From Kastovskya adunca ATA6-11-RM4 (GTDB lineage: Bacteria; Cyanobacteriota; Cyanobacteriia; Cyanobacteriales; Coleofasciculaceae): 64,000 nucleotides of DNA. The notes beneath the pieces were generated by a model, which saw only the letters and a list, made by a program, of their open reading frames with translations, did not search any database and was not told the origin of the DNA. The number at the start of each line of letters is the position of its first letter. Positions within the stretch are counted from its first letter, which is position 1. The stretch covers positions 35,256 to 99,255 of the forward strand of contig JAHHHJ010000021.1 in NCBI GenBank assembly GCA_019359445.1, read 5' to 3'. This document shows, piece by piece, positions 9,713-19,213 of this stretch. The position numbers were made by a program, and so were the translations under genes.

Positions 9713-11212
9713 ATGAATACCATCATCGGCAAAACTTTACAGGGAAGCAAATACACTCTCGAACAGGAATTAGGACGTGGTGGCTTTGGTGTAACGTTCA
9801 AAGCAACTCATCACTACCTGCATCAATCATTGGTGATTAAAACTCTCAATGAGTCCATGCATCTGCATCCTGACTTTTCCCGCTTCCAACGCCAGTTTCA
9901 AGATGAAGCTCGGCGTTTAGCGCTGTGCATTCACCCCAACATTGTCCGCATCAGCGACTTCTTTATCGAAGCGGGGTGGCCCTATTTGGTGATGGACTAT
10001 GTTGCAGGTCAAACATTGCAGAGTGTTGTCGCCTCTGGTAAACCCCTGAGCGAGGAAAAAGCAATTCACTATATCCGGCAGATTGGGGAAGCCTTGAAGG
10101 TGGTGCATAGCAACAGTTTGCTGCATCGGGATATTAAGCCAGATAACATTATTCTGCGTCAAGACACCGATGAAGTCGTCCTGATTGATTTTGGGATTGC
10201 GCGGGAATTTACCCCCGATACAACTCAAGTTCATACCAGTATTGTGTCTGAGGGGTATGCCCCGATTGAGCAGTATTTAAGCCAAGGGCATTACACCCCA
10301 GCCTCCGATGTCTACGGGTTAGCGGCAACGCTGTATGCGTTGTTAACCGCACGGGTGCCTGTGAGTGCCACATTACGCGATCGCCAACCCATGCCCGCTC
10401 CCCGCGATCTGCAACCGGAGTTGAGTGTGGCGACAAATCAAGCGGTGATGCGCGGGATGGCAGTTGAGGCGCGTTACCGACCTAGCAGTGTCGAGATGTG
10501 GCTTTCCTTATTACCTGTCCCTCAAGATCTCCCTTATAGTCGTGCTAGCAAGGAACTTCAACGCCCTCAAACCGGAGCAACCACTCCCTTGATTCCTCCA
10601 TCCCCTACTCCCCCAGCTATCCCCAAGCACAATAAAACTCTTCTGGGGGGACTCTGGTTCGGTGGATTAGCCGCGATCGCCGCCGGGATTTCCTTAGCAT
10701 TTGGAAGCGGGTTTTATCAGTCTTCACCACCTACCGCCGAGCCGATACCGGAATATCCCAGCAACGAAGACATCCCACCCAGCCCAGAACCCGTCGAAGA
10801 AGCTCCATCTCCCCCTAAGGTTCCTCGCCTGCAAAGACCACAGCGCCGCCGGACTGCTCCGCCTCGCACCTCCCAACCCTCAACTTCCAGGAAGGCTCCT
10901 ACCTCCCAACCCTCACCAGAGTCTGTTGAGGCACCTGTACCTGCACCGGAAGCTTCCCCATCCTCCTCCCCTGTCCCACAAACAACGCCGTCGCCGTCGC
11001 CTTCACCTTCACCTTCACCGCCATCACCTTCCCCAGAGACGCCTCCCCCGTCAGACGCAGTGAGTGAACCCGCGCCTGTTGAGGCTCCTCCTGCTCCCCA
11101 AGCCCAAGAGGGTGGGGAAATTCAAGGGGAGGTAAAACAGAACAAAGAAAAAAGTAATCAGGAAAAACCTGAAAAACCGAAGGGTCAGGAAAAGAAGAGT
11201 GACGATGACTAA
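9713..11212 (+). CDS. Ser/Thr protein kinase with transmembrane segment and Pro-rich C-terminal tail
   Basis: A 499-residue Hanks-type kinase. The kinase domain (about 14-270) shows the glycine loop GRGGFG (21-26), the ATP lysine in VIKTL (Lys43), HRDIKPDN (138-145), DFG (159-161) and an APIEQY activation-segment end. A single membrane helix (about 308-328, [20 protein letters not shown]) follows. The remainder is low-complexity: Pro/Ser-rich with repeated SPSPSPS encoded by tccttcacc-type repeats, then a Gln/Lys/Glu-rich highly charged end. The tail is presumably on the outer side and may contact the cell wall; that is inference. Substrates are unknown. It lies 124 bases downstream of the Omp85 gene on the same strand. 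Confidence 0.93.
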   Translation: MNTIIGKTLQGSKYTLEQELGRGGFGVTFKATHHYLHQSLVIKTLNESMHLHPDFSRFQRQFQDEARRLALCIHPNIVRISDFFIEAGWPYLVMDYVAGQTLQSVVASGKPLSEEKAIHYIRQIGEALKVVHSNSLLHRDIKPDNIILRQDTDEVVLIDFGIAREFTPDTTQVHTSIVSEGYAPIEQYLSQGHYTPASDVYGLAATLYALLTARVPVSATLRDRQPMPAPRDLQPELSVATNQAVMRGMAVEARYRPSSVEMWLSLLPVPQDLPYSRASKELQRPQTGATTPLIPPSPTPPAIPKHNKTLLGGLWFGGLAAIAAGISLAFGSGFYQSSPPTAEPIPEYPSNEDIPPSPEPVEEAPSPPKVPRLQRPQRRRTAPPRTSQPSTSRKAPTSQPSPESVEAPVPAPEASPSSSPVPQTTPSPSPSPSPSPPSPSPETPPPSDAVSEPAPVEAPPAPQAQEGGEIQGEVKQNKEKSNQEKPEKPKGQEKKSDDD

Positions 11213-11233
11213 CACTTCCCATGCAGGCAGAGT

Positions 11234-11271
11234 AGAGGCGATCGCTTCAATGTTCCGTAGCGATCGCCTCT
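11234..11271. repeat. HIP1-containing inverted repeat, possible terminator or attenuator
   Basis: A perfect 12-bp inverted repeat (11234-11245 and 11260-11271) with a 14-base loop, each arm containing GCGATCGC. It lies just after the kinase stop codon. No U-run follows, so intrinsic termination is uncertain. Confidence 0.5.
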
Positions 11272-11408
11272 CCTGCTCAACAATTACCCAACTGAGAATT
11301 GAAAAAATTACCGCCCTTAGCGTTCAGGTACGGTTGTATCCCCAAAAAAGTAGGGCGATCGCCACTTATATAGCTTTTCTTTAACAGCTGCCAAGTCAAA
11401 CAATTGAC

Positions 11409-11414
11409 TATAAT
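11409..11414 (+). promoter_or_regulatory. Possible -10 element of ssrA
   Basis: A perfect TATAAT lies 19 bases before the mature tmRNA 5' end, which would leave a short leader for RNase P to remove. No good -35 hexamer is seen at the usual distance. Confidence 0.4.
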
Positions 11415-11433
11415 AAAAACATAACAACCACAT

Positions 11434-11822
11434 GGGGCCTTAAAGGTTTCGACGGGATGGTGAACGCCGCCCCGTGATACAGGTCGAGAGTGAGTCTTCT
11501 CTCGGAAATACCGGACTCAAAAAAAACGTAACTGCGAACAACATCGTTCCCTTTGCTCGTAAATCAGCTCCTGTAGCTGCCTAAAAACCTCTTATAGGTT
11601 CGAGCGTCTGTAGTTTGACTCCGTTAAAGATTACAGACAAACCCCAACGGATGCACTCTGAAAGCTGCCTTTGGTCGGCTCAAGAGTAAAGACCTTCACC
11701 AAAGCATCCTGTCATCCGGGATAATGGATGGTTCCCGCCTTGAGGATTAGATAGGCTAAACCTGTGAATGAGCGCTAGGTCAATATCCATTTCGGACACG
11801 GGTTCAATTCCCGTAGGCTCCA
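11434..11822 (+). ncRNA. ssrA: Transfer-messenger RNA (tmRNA)
   Basis: Rescues stalled ribosomes by acting as tRNA-Ala and then as mRNA for a degradation tag. The 5' end GGGGCCU pairs over seven positions with AGGCUCC at 11815-11821; the discriminator is A at 11822. The 3' CCA is not encoded and must be added. The 5' part reads like other tmRNAs (aaaggtttcgacggg), and the 3' end carries the T-arm ggttcaattcc. The tag frame begins at GCG 11534 and reads ANNIVPFARKSAPVAA, then TAA at 11582-11584. This is the tag type known from cyanobacteria. About 389 nt, one-piece form. Confidence 0.97.
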
Positions 11823-11832
11823 CTTAAAACTT

Positions 11833-11876
11833 CAATCGCCACCTGCTACACAAACGTAGAGGTGGCGATTGTTTTT
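11833..11876 (+). terminator. Rho-independent terminator of ssrA
   Basis: A perfect 12-bp stem CAATCGCCACCT / AGGTGGCGATTG (11833-11844 and 11860-11871) is followed directly by TTTTT. It starts 11 bases after the end of tmRNA. Confidence 0.92.
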
Positions 11877-11971
11877 GGGCTGTCGAGCAAAAGGTATTTA
11901 ATCCTTATCTCAGGGTTCAGCTAGAGAAAGAGTATCACCCTCTCTTCCTAACTCAGACATGACCTATGGCG

Positions 11972-12883
11972 TCAAAGATGCACCTTACCATCAGGCATTA
12001 TTGTCCCTAGGAAGTTTACTTGGCAGAGATTTGCTTCACTCAGTTCAGCTTCGTAGAGATTTGCCTCACTCAAGTTAGCGCCTCTGAAGTTTGCACCTCT
12101 AAAACTCGCCCCTCTCAGGTCAGCCCCCGTGAAATTTGCTCTACTCAGATTAGCCCCTCTGAAGTTTGCCCCGCGCAAGTCAGCCCCAGCGAGATTTGAT
12201 GAGCAAAGGTTCGTCCACCGGAAATCAGCCTTGTAAAGGTGAGCCTCGCTGAGGTTGGCTCCAAAAAGATAGGCTCGACTCAGGTGAGCTTCGCTCATAT
12301 TTGCCTTATGGAGGTTAGCCTTGTACAGGTAAGCTCCCATCAGTTCCGCATCGTGAAGGTTGGCACTATTAAGGTGAGCGTGGTTGAGGTGAGCGGCAAC
12401 CAGGTTAGCATTGTTCAAGTTTGTCCGTGTCAGCCTTGCTCCACTGAGGTCAGCGTCTCTCAAGTTCGCTCCTCGGAGGTTAGTTCCGATCAGATTTGCC
12501 TCGCTCAGGTCAGTACCTCTGAGATTTACTCCTCTCATGTCAGTACCGACAAAATTGGCATCCCTCAGGTCAGCCCCTCGCAGGTTAGCGTCGATCAACC
12601 TGGCATTGATTAATGCAGCGCCTCTGAGATTGGCATCAACCAACTCTGCGGCGTGGAGGTTGGCATTACTGAGGTTAGCGTTGCTGAGGTCGGCGGCAAT
12701 TAGTCTAGACTTCTCTAGATCGGTTTTTTTGAGATTCGTCCCTTGGAGATTGGCTCCTCTGAGGTTTGCCCCGGCGAGATCAGCTTCGCTTAAGTCGGGT
12801 TCAACAGTCGGGTTTTTTGTTCTCCATTCAATCCATCTAACTGCACCTTGCTGGAGTAGCGCTAGATGCTCTGTATTTGCCAT
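11972..12883 (-). CDS. Pentapeptide-repeat protein
   Basis: A protein of 303 residues. After about 25 residues that look like a short lead (HLALLQQGAVRWIEWRTKNP) nearly the whole chain is pentapeptide repeats of the A(D/N)Lxx form, more than 45 units, which fold into a right-handed quadrilateral beta-helix. There is no signal peptide and no second domain. The biochemical role of such proteins is usually unknown; some mimic DNA, but nothing here points to that. Start at ATG 12883 (a second ATG is one codon upstream). It is convergent with ssrA, whose terminator separates them. Confidence 0.9.
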   Translation of the reverse strand: MANTEHLALLQQGAVRWIEWRTKNPTVEPDLSEADLAGANLRGANLQGTNLKKTDLEKSRLIAADLSNANLSNANLHAAELVDANLRGAALINARLIDANLRGADLRDANFVGTDMRGVNLRGTDLSEANLIGTNLRGANLRDADLSGARLTRTNLNNANLVAAHLNHAHLNSANLHDAELMGAYLYKANLHKANMSEAHLSRAYLFGANLSEAHLYKADFRWTNLCSSNLAGADLRGANFRGANLSRANFTGADLRGASFRGANFRGANLSEANLYEAELSEANLCQVNFLGTIMPDGKVHL

Positions 12884-12979
12884 CACGGGTTTCCCTTGCT
12901 GAATCGATCTGAAGAAAGAACAATTTTGTTCAACGGATTTGGTAGGTGTTAGAGAGCTTTCATTTTCCCCATCGGAACT

Positions 12980-13621
12980 CTACTCATTACTATCGGGGGG
13001 AGGATTTTTTCTCCCAGACACGCCTTCCATCGCTGCCAGCGCCGCTTGCGATCCGGCGATGATGTCCCGTTCGGCTCCACCCAAGTAGAGGCGTCCAAAG
13101 CTGCCAACCGCCTGCACCTGAAGAATATTAATCAAAGCCGCTTTTTCTGCTTCATTTGCGGCTAAGGCAGCGTAGGCAGCGGGTTGCACTTCTAAGACAT
13201 ACAACGCTTGCCCCGCCAGAAGCAACTGTCCCCGACGGGTACGATTGATTAGTTGGGTTTGGTGGGCATCGATATTACGGATAATTTGGCTAGAAACAAC
13301 CCGCGGTTTAAGACGTTCTTCTTTGGTAACTCCGAGAGCCTCTAGAATCGCCATCCCGGCTGCCCGCGTTTCTCCCTGGCGGCTGGAATGAACTTCTAAA
13401 AGACCATAAAGTCGTTCAACAACCTGTACTCCGGGACGAACAACAGCGGCTTTCAGGGCAACATCAGTGATGCGGTTAATTTCAACACCGGGGGAGATTT
13501 CAATCCACAGTGACGTATCTCCGGGTAAGGGCAAAAACCCTAGCGCTACCGTCCCCATGTAAGCGGCGTGCTGCGGTTGCAAGCTGTCGAGATGGACGTA
13601 ACTGCGTAGTTCTATTCCCAA
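12980..13621 (-). CDS. ccmP: Carboxysome shell protein CcmP (tandem BMC domains)
   Basis: A tandem bacterial-microcompartment protein: trimers of the double-BMC subunit form a pseudohexameric shell tile, and CcmP from Synechococcus is known to stack as a double disc with a gated pore. The sequence [47 protein letters not shown] and the second domain end [20 protein letters not shown] follow the CcmP pattern closely. I chose the TTG at 13621 because a GGAG sits nine bases before it, it gives 213 residues, the usual CcmP size, and the usual first residues are (M)G(I/V)ELRSYV. The frame stays open upstream to a TTG at 13741, adding 40 residues without family support. It is not next to other ccm genes here, as is common for ccmP. 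Confidence 0.88.
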   Translation of the reverse strand: MGIELRSYVHLDSLQPQHAAYMGTVALGFLPLPGDTSLWIEISPGVEINRITDVALKAAVVRPGVQVVERLYGLLEVHSSRQGETRAAGMAILEALGVTKEERLKPRVVSSQIIRNIDAHQTQLINRTRRGQLLLAGQALYVLEVQPAAYAALAANEAEKAALINILQVQAVGSFGRLYLGGAERDIIAGSQAALAAMEGVSGRKNPPPDSNE

Positions 13622-13630
13622 GATGTGAGT

Positions 13631-13634
13631 CTCC
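13631..13634 (-). promoter_or_regulatory. Ribosome binding site deciding the ccmP TTG start
   Basis: GGAG on the minus strand, nine bases before TTG 13621. No comparable site precedes the upstream in-frame TTG at 13741. Confidence 0.65.
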
Positions 13635-13935
13635 GTAGGTTGGGGAAAAACAATGAAAGCTGCAACATCTGAGTTTACCGTGTGGTGGAATCTTAATAAA
13701 TCGTCATCGTAGGGAATAGCACTTTCCAGTGGCGATCGCAACGACTCTTGAAGCGTCTGAACCTCTTAGCAAAACGATCCGGACTATTTCGTTCTTGGTA
13801 GAAAAGATTATTGGATAGTAAATTCACACTCTTATCGCTGGAGTAAGTTAATTGCCACTTTTTGCTACTCAATCTTTTTGTGTGGCACTTGTTTAATCGA
13901 TTTATTTAAAGAGAAAGAGGGAGAGAAGAAAAGTT

Positions 13936-14979
13936 ATGGTGATGCACCCGGCATTTTGTAATGGTGTGACTGCTGAGGGCCCCAAAATCGAGATTACTCA
14001 GGAAGGATTGCGCTCTATCCTAAATCAGATAGAAGCTGACTTGCAGAGGAGCGAGGTTTACCGCCGTACGATGGCTGGGTTGCAGACAATGCTAGGGGAG
14101 GCATCTAGCACTGCCCAAATTTTAGTCAAGGCAGTCGGGCGAGAAGCGGTTCGGTTAAGTTTTCAGCAGTTTGCCAAACAATACAAGGTTGTTCCTGTTT
14201 CCGATCAAAAAGTGGATGACCCTCAAGAAGAGGAGATAGAGGCTCCGGAGTTGATGACAGAAAATCCGGTCGAAACTGAGTCTGTTTCCCGTCCAGAGGC
14301 TGTTGAAGAGATTTCCCCACTTGAGACTACTAATAATAATGTGCTGGGTTTAATCAGCAGAGCGATTGGTGAGACGAAACCCTCGAAGAAACTCTCGAAA
14401 GCCCAACTCGCGGCACAAATTGCCGATCAAGAGCGAGCAGACTGTCTCCGCCAAATCGGTCAAGAACTCAAAGCGGCTCGTCAAGCTCGTTCGCTAGGTT
14501 TGGAACAGCTTCACCGTCTGACATTGGTGCCAATACATCACATTGAGGCACTCGAAGCTGGTTCTATAGAGGAGTTGCCAGAAAATATTTATATTCGTGG
14601 TTTTATTCGTCGCCTTGCCAATGCTCTAGAGTTGGATGGAGAGGCGATCGCATCTTCCCTACCCGCGCCCGATCCCGTTAAGTCTGTAGTCCCCTCCTGG
14701 TATCGGGGTGAAACAAGCTCTGGCTCGGGATTTCAACTGAGTTCTATGCACTTGTATCTCGGCTACGCCGCCTTGATGGCAGGTGCGGTTGGCGGACTTG
14801 CCCTAATGACAAACCCATCAAAACCGGGAGAAACCGTCACCCCAGAGCCAGCTGATTCATCCCAAGCCACTATGTCTTCTGTTTCCCGTGCAGATTCTAC
14901 GAACAAACCCGGACTAAATGCCAAAACGGGCACAACGGCGGGAGCTGATATTGCTCCACCAGAGGTGTTTCACTATTAG
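13936..14979 (+). CDS. RodZ-like helix-turn-helix membrane protein
   Basis: A 347-residue protein. The N-terminal 100 residues are a helical region with the segment GLRSILNQIEADLQ. A Glu/Pro-rich linker is followed by a RodZ-type HTH_25 domain at about 170-240 (LRQIGQELKAARQARSLGLEQLHRLTLVPIHHIEALEAG, then LPENIYIRGFIRRLANAL). A membrane helix at about 270-288 (YLGYAALMAGAVGGLALM) leads to a short Thr/Ser-rich outer tail. RodZ links the MreB cytoskeleton to the envelope; cyanobacterial homologues are variable, and the extra N-terminal helical domain is unusual for canonical RodZ. It is divergent from ccmP. Confidence 0.8.
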   Translation: MVMHPAFCNGVTAEGPKIEITQEGLRSILNQIEADLQRSEVYRRTMAGLQTMLGEASSTAQILVKAVGREAVRLSFQQFAKQYKVVPVSDQKVDDPQEEEIEAPELMTENPVETESVSRPEAVEEISPLETTNNNVLGLISRAIGETKPSKKLSKAQLAAQIADQERADCLRQIGQELKAARQARSLGLEQLHRLTLVPIHHIEALEAGSIEELPENIYIRGFIRRLANALELDGEAIASSLPAPDPVKSVVPSWYRGETSSGSGFQLSSMHLYLGYAALMAGAVGGLALMTNPSKPGETVTPEPADSSQATMSSVSRADSTNKPGLNAKTGTTAGADIAPPEVFHY

Positions 14980-15057
14980 TGGTTGGGGGTAATGGGGGTA
15001 TCGGTTGATCGAAGAGCGAGCTTGACGAGCCATTAGCGATCGCCAATTCACTCCCCA

Positions 15058-16164
15058 CTAAATCACCAGATTGTCGCGATGGATCACCGTATCTGCTCCG
15101 GCGTAGCCGAGAATGGCGGCGATTTCTTCTGATTTGTGTCCCCGGATTCGCTGAAGTTCGCTACTGCTGTAGTTAACTAGCCCTCTAGCAATTTCGCTCC
15201 CGTTGCGATCGCACAGTTGTACGGCGTCCTGACTCTGAAACTCCCCTTCAACGGCTGTAATTCCCGCCGCTAACAAAGACTTGCTTCCCTGACAAATGGC
15301 AGTGACGGCTCCCTCATCGAGATACAGTTTCCCCGCAGGGACTAGCCCGTAAGCAATCCAGCGCTTACGGGCATTTCCTGTACGCGGTTGAGCGGCAAAC
15401 TGAGTGCCGATGGGTTCTCCTTGAAGAATCTTGGGAATATTCGATGGGTGTTGTCCATCGGTAATCACCATTTTTACCCCAGTGCTGGTGGCAATGCGAG
15501 CCGCCTCAATTTTGGTCACCATGCCGCCTGTTCCCCAGTGAGAACCTTGAGCGCCAGTTTTCACCTGGAGTTCTTCTAGTTGCTCTATGCGGTCAATCAG
15601 AGTGATGGGCTGAGCATCGGGATGAAAGCGAGGGTCAGCAGAATACAGTCGGTCTACATCGGTGAGTAGAAATAACCAGTCCGCTTCAATTAAGCTGGCA
15701 ACGAGTGCTGAAAGGGTATCGTTATCACCAAATTTCAGTTCATCGACGGCGACGGTGTCGTTTTCATTCACCACAGGGATGACACCCAGTTGCAGCAGTT
15801 CCTGGAAGGTAGCGTAGGCGTTGACGTAGCAACTGCGTTGCACAAAGTCGCGACGCGTTAGGAGAACTTGCGCGATGGGTTGTTGCAGGGTGGTAAAAAA
15901 GTCATCATAAATTCGCATTAAGCGTCCCTGTCCGACGGCGGCTACTGCCTGCTTTAATGCCATGGTGCGGGGGCGTGAGGTTAAGCCCAGTCGCGCTGCG
16001 CCAATCCCCACCGCACCGCTAGAAACGAGTACGACCCGATGACCTGCTACACGCAGTTGAGTCAGGGTTTCTACGAGGGCGGCAATGGTCGATAGGGCGA
16101 GTTGACCCGTTCCAGGGCGGGTCAGACTGGATGTGCCAATTTTGACAACAATGGTTTGGCTCAT
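15058..16164 (-). CDS. proB: Glutamate 5-kinase with PUA domain
   Basis: First step of proline synthesis: phosphorylates glutamate to gamma-glutamyl phosphate. The amino-acid-kinase fold starts [13 protein letters not shown] and shows [36 protein letters not shown] and [15 protein letters not shown]-terminal PUA domain (about 275-368) gives the usual total length of about 368. The start at ATG 16164 (MSQTIVVK) matches the family; an in-frame ATG at 16185 would add seven residues. Downstream of yqeG on the same strand. Confidence 0.95.
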   Translation of the reverse strand: MSQTIVVKIGTSSLTRPGTGQLALSTIAALVETLTQLRVAGHRVVLVSSGAVGIGAARLGLTSRPRTMALKQAVAAVGQGRLMRIYDDFFTTLQQPIAQVLLTRRDFVQRSCYVNAYATFQELLQLGVIPVVNENDTVAVDELKFGDNDTLSALVASLIEADWLFLLTDVDRLYSADPRFHPDAQPITLIDRIEQLEELQVKTGAQGSHWGTGGMVTKIEAARIATSTGVKMVITDGQHPSNIPKILQGEPIGTQFAAQPRTGNARKRWIAYGLVPAGKLYLDEGAVTAICQGSKSLLAAGITAVEGEFQSQDAVQLCDRNGSEIARGLVNYSSSELQRIRGHKSEEIAAILGYAGADTVIHRDNLVI

Positions 16165-16365
16165 AAAGTCGTTAAAGAGCGCCATGCTCCCAACGCGAAG
16201 GAACTGGCGCTCTCAAGAATTATTACAACTGGTTTTATTATGTTTAGGGTCTTTATATAGGCTGACCCCAATTGACCGATACCTATAATGCCAAACATTT
16301 TATAAAGGTAAGGATTTTCATAATATTTTCTTTAGATTTCAGGTTTAGGAATTGTCAAAATTGTT

Positions 16366-16893
16366 CTAGTTGTGTTGCTTGTCATGGATGGACACTCCCA
16401 AAGATTGAGTCAGCCAGACTTCAAAGTCGCGGATGGGGTGAGAGGCAACGGTGGCATTAGGATCGACCATCGGCTCAACGAGAATCGTGAACATTCCCAA
16501 CCGATTGCCAGCTAAGACATCGGTAAAAAGGCGATCGCCCACCATTGCCACATGCTCGATTTCCAGATTCATCGCTGCTGCGGCTTGGCGCAACTTACGC
16601 CGCGAAGGCTTACGAGCGCCCAGAATAAAGGGCAGATCTAAACCGCGAGCAATGCTGCTAATGCGGGATTCACTCAAGTTGTTGCTGACTAACCACAAAT
16701 CGGCAACTTGTCTAATCTGTTCCACCCACTGTGCCAGTTCCGCAGACACTTCCTTAGAACGCATTGGCACCAAGGTTTCATCCACATCAAGGATTAAACC
16801 GCGAAGCTGATATTTTTTCAGCAGCTCAGGAGTCAGATTTAAAATCGACCCATCAAGAATTAAATCAGGTTGTAAGTCGTCTAGAGAAAACAT
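16366..16893 (-). CDS. YqeG-family HAD phosphatase
   Basis: A 175-residue HAD superfamily IIIA phosphatase. Motif I is ILDVDETLV with the nucleophile Asp36 and Asp38, motif II is LVSNN, and motif IV is MVGDRLFTDVLAGNRLGM. There is no cap domain, as is normal for YqeG proteins, and the length is typical. Substrate is uncertain (phosphatidylglycerophosphate phosphatase activity is known for plant and some cyanobacterial relatives). It sits in the DUF3727-mltG-yqeG-proB block, a gene order familiar in cyanobacteria. Confidence 0.88.
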   Translation of the reverse strand: MFSLDDLQPDLILDGSILNLTPELLKKYQLRGLILDVDETLVPMRSKEVSAELAQWVEQIRQVADLWLVSNNLSESRISSIARGLDLPFILGARKPSRRKLRQAAAAMNLEIEHVAMVGDRLFTDVLAGNRLGMFTILVEPMVDPNATVASHPIRDFEVWLTQSLGVSIHDKQHN

Positions 16894-16960
16894 TAGTAAT
16901 TTTTAGTCAATGGTCAATACTGCCATTGTAGAGATTGGAGAGTGGGGATTGAGGGGAAGC

Positions 16961-17142
16961 GCGGGAGCAGAGGAGCAGGGGAGCAGGGGAGCAGGGGTGC
17001 GGGGGTGCGGGGGAGCAGGGGAGCAGGAGAGCAGGAGAGCAGGGGAGAGGAAGAGAACCAATAACCTCTTTCACCCTTCACCCTTCATACTTCACCCTTC
17101 ATACTTCATCCTTCATACTTCATACTTCACCCTTCATACTTC
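16961..17142. repeat. Composite short tandem repeat region (G-rich part plus ttcacccttcatac part)
   Basis: 16961-17050 is built of ggagcaggg-type units with variants ggtgcgggg; 17071-17142 is built of seven-base units ttcatac, ttcaccc and ttcatcc. These are the short tandemly repeated repetitive (STRR) sequences typical of filamentous cyanobacteria. It fills the space between mltG and yqeG. A second copy with the same internal order lies in the opposite orientation at 45235-45404. Confidence 0.85.
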
Positions 17143-17153
17143 CTCCCCCATTG

Positions 17154-18257
17154 CTAAGGAGACGCCTTGGGCTGGGCTTGCCGTTGCTGGCGGATGGCAT
17201 TTCTGGCGGCTTCATGTTCTTCTAGAGTCTTGCTGAAGACGTGAGTACCGTCGTAGCGGGCGACAAAAAAGAGGTAATCGGTATTTTCTGGGGAGAGTGT
17301 CGCTTTTAGGCTGGCTAAACCGGGGCTAGCAATGGGAGTCGGTGGGAGTCCAGGGTTAAGGTAGGTATTGTAGGCAGAGGGAGTTCTAACTTGGTTATAA
17401 GTCAGGGGTTGGTCGGCTGTCTGGCGAATGCCCAAGCCGTACTCAACGGTAGGATCGGTTTCCAGTCTCATCCCGCGCCGCAAGCGGGATGAGAAAACCC
17501 CAGCGATGGTATTCCGTTCCGTGGGGATAACGGCTTCTTTTTCCACAATGCTTGCTAATGTTACCCACTGGGGAAAGGTAAGATTGGTTTGATTTTGACC
17601 TTGTTGGTATAAGGGCAGTGCCACCTGCTCAAATTGGTTTAGCATCTGAGTGATCACGAGTTCTGGCGTCACGCGATCGCTCGGCAGTTGGTAGGTATCA
17701 GGATACAAATAGCCTTCTAGGTGGGGCAACCCCTTGGGCAACCAGGGGTACTTGTCTTCAGGAATCTGACTGGCTGCATTGAGAAATTCTTGGGCGCTGA
17801 AGTATCCCAAGGATTCAAAGTAGGTCGCCATCTGAGTCAGCGACCACCCTTCAGGAATTGTGAAGGCTAGTTGCGTCACTTCGCCAGTCCAAATTTTGTC
17901 GGCGATCGCAGGTAAGGGCTGATTGAGCGACAACTTATAAGTTCCAGCTTTGAAGCCTCCCTGCCTATCTCTAAGCTGCATCCAGTACGCCCAAAGCTTC
18001 CAAGCCTCGGCAGAACGTATTACCCCAGATGCTTGCAAATCCTTACCGATCTGCTGTGTTGGTGTTCCGGGGGGAATTTGGATTTGCACAATTGGCTCAA
18101 CGGCTGAGTTGGCTTGTGTTTCTGCAACAGGTGCTTTTGCCCAGCTCCACCATGCCCAGCTCTGCCAAGCACATATACCCACCACTACAGGCAAAATTGC
18201 CAAATAGTAAGACCACTTAGAAATATTTCTGACTGTCATACCTGATTTAATAAACAA
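17154..18257 (-). CDS. mltG: Endolytic murein transglycosylase MltG
   Basis: Cleaves nascent peptidoglycan strands and terminates glycan elongation at the inner membrane. The 367-residue protein has an N-terminal membrane helix (about 15-34), a LysM-like region (VQIQIPPGTPTQQIGKDLQASGVI) and the YceG catalytic domain with the signature SIVEKEAVIPTERNTIAGVFSSRL, whose Glu in EKE is catalytic, followed by RRGMRLETDPTVEYGLG and AYNTYLNPGLPPTPIASPG. Length and order are normal. It is followed by the repeat region and yqeG on the same strand, so readthrough is possible. Confidence 0.94.
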   Translation of the reverse strand: MFIKSGMTVRNISKWSYYLAILPVVVGICAWQSWAWWSWAKAPVAETQANSAVEPIVQIQIPPGTPTQQIGKDLQASGVIRSAEAWKLWAYWMQLRDRQGGFKAGTYKLSLNQPLPAIADKIWTGEVTQLAFTIPEGWSLTQMATYFESLGYFSAQEFLNAASQIPEDKYPWLPKGLPHLEGYLYPDTYQLPSDRVTPELVITQMLNQFEQVALPLYQQGQNQTNLTFPQWVTLASIVEKEAVIPTERNTIAGVFSSRLRRGMRLETDPTVEYGLGIRQTADQPLTYNQVRTPSAYNTYLNPGLPPTPIASPGLASLKATLSPENTDYLFFVARYDGTHVFSKTLEEHEAARNAIRQQRQAQPKASP

Positions 18258-18348
18258 CCACGCATCACAAAAAGTGCAATCATCAAGAATTTAGCGAGAG
18301 CTAGACTGGCTAAGAAAAACTCTCTTTTTAGCGTCTAAGCGCCTCTTT

Positions 18349-18918
18349 CTACTCTAGTTCGTCAAATAGCAGGTCTTCCAGTAACGGCTGTACTTTTTTA
18401 AATTCTTCTGGGGATAGCAATTCCGGTTTACCGGATGAATTTCGCTTGGCAAAAAATAGCAAGGGATCGAGGGGAGTGTAAATGCCGTATTCCTGCTCTT
18501 CGTGGTAAAAGCTTGCTAGGAGTTGTAGTTGCTCTGGCTCTAGTTCCGCATTCTCTTCCTCGATTTCGATTGTGAGAATATCCTCCTCTTCAACTGCAGG
18601 TAGTTCCCCCGCTACCGTGAGGGTAAATGCCGTGCGCTTAAGGGTAAGATTTTGCTCGGCGAGTACCGCTTGTGCATCGCCAAAGATCGCATCAATCTCT
18701 TCATCGTCTTCGAGTAAAATTGCTTCCTCGGATTCTTCATCGTCCCAGGCAACAATTTCAACCGGAGAGTCTACTGGTAAAAGAAGTAAGTACTCCGTAT
18801 CTTCGATATCCAAGGAATGCTCAATGTAACAATCTAGCGATCGCCCAGCCGCATCGTTGAGCGTGACGCTTTCGTTACCAGATTGCCCATTCTCCTGGGG
18901 GTCTTGAGATGAGAACAT
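18349..18918 (-). CDS. DUF3727 protein
   Basis: A 189-residue acidic protein with a DUF1292-like half (VTLNDAAGRSLDCYIEHSLDIEDTEYLLLLPVDSPVEIV) and a C-terminal DUF3727 half (QLLASFYHEEQEYGIYTPLDPLLFFAKRN). It is common in cyanobacteria and plastids, with no established activity. It is cytoplasmic with no membrane segment. It lies 91 bases upstream of mltG on the same strand, and the pair is often kept together, which suggests a shared transcript. Confidence 0.82.
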   Translation of the reverse strand: MFSSQDPQENGQSGNESVTLNDAAGRSLDCYIEHSLDIEDTEYLLLLPVDSPVEIVAWDDEESEEAILLEDDEEIDAIFGDAQAVLAEQNLTLKRTAFTLTVAGELPAVEEEDILTIEIEEENAELEPEQLQLLASFYHEEQEYGIYTPLDPLLFFAKRNSSGKPELLSPEEFKKVQPLLEDLLFDELE

Positions 18919-19213
18919 GGCAGATAGTTATGCTGCAATAAACAAAAAAACAACCATCTCCGGCGTACTTAGACGCTTAGGAGTAAGTTGCAAACTTCAG
19001 AATATCACGCGGCAAGAGTTCATAGCGCTCAGTTAGCCGCTTTCCATTCACTGATTATCTTTCCTGAGTCCTGGGTAAGTTAAGGGACGAGAGTTTCGCT
19101 CTCACTCTCGCCCCCCTTTAGAAAACCCCTCGCCTTTTGCCTGGCGCTCCTTCCTAACAAGCAAGAAGATTTTTGCCCAGCAGCACTAATGAAGCCCCAA
19201 TCTTACTAATAAC

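Noticed and set aside
10701..11222. Frames on both strands within the kinase tail
   Set aside because: They are shadows of the Pro/Ser-rich low-complexity tail, rich in His/Pro/Leu or Val/Lys, with no ribosome site.
11434..11822. tRNA-Ala gene
   Set aside because: The tRNA-like ends belong to a 389-nt tmRNA with a complete tag frame.
12239..12902. Two long plus-strand frames opposite the pentapeptide gene
   Set aside because: They mirror the repeat structure of the minus-strand gene; their Val/Ser/Leu-rich repeats are a by-product of the antisense of ANL units.
13622..13741. 40-residue N-terminal extension of CcmP
   Set aside because: No family support and no ribosome site at its TTG; the short start has GGAG nine bases upstream.
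16961..17142. CRISPR array
   Set aside because: The repeats are 7-12 bases, directly adjoining and degenerate, with no unique spacers and no cas genes nearby.
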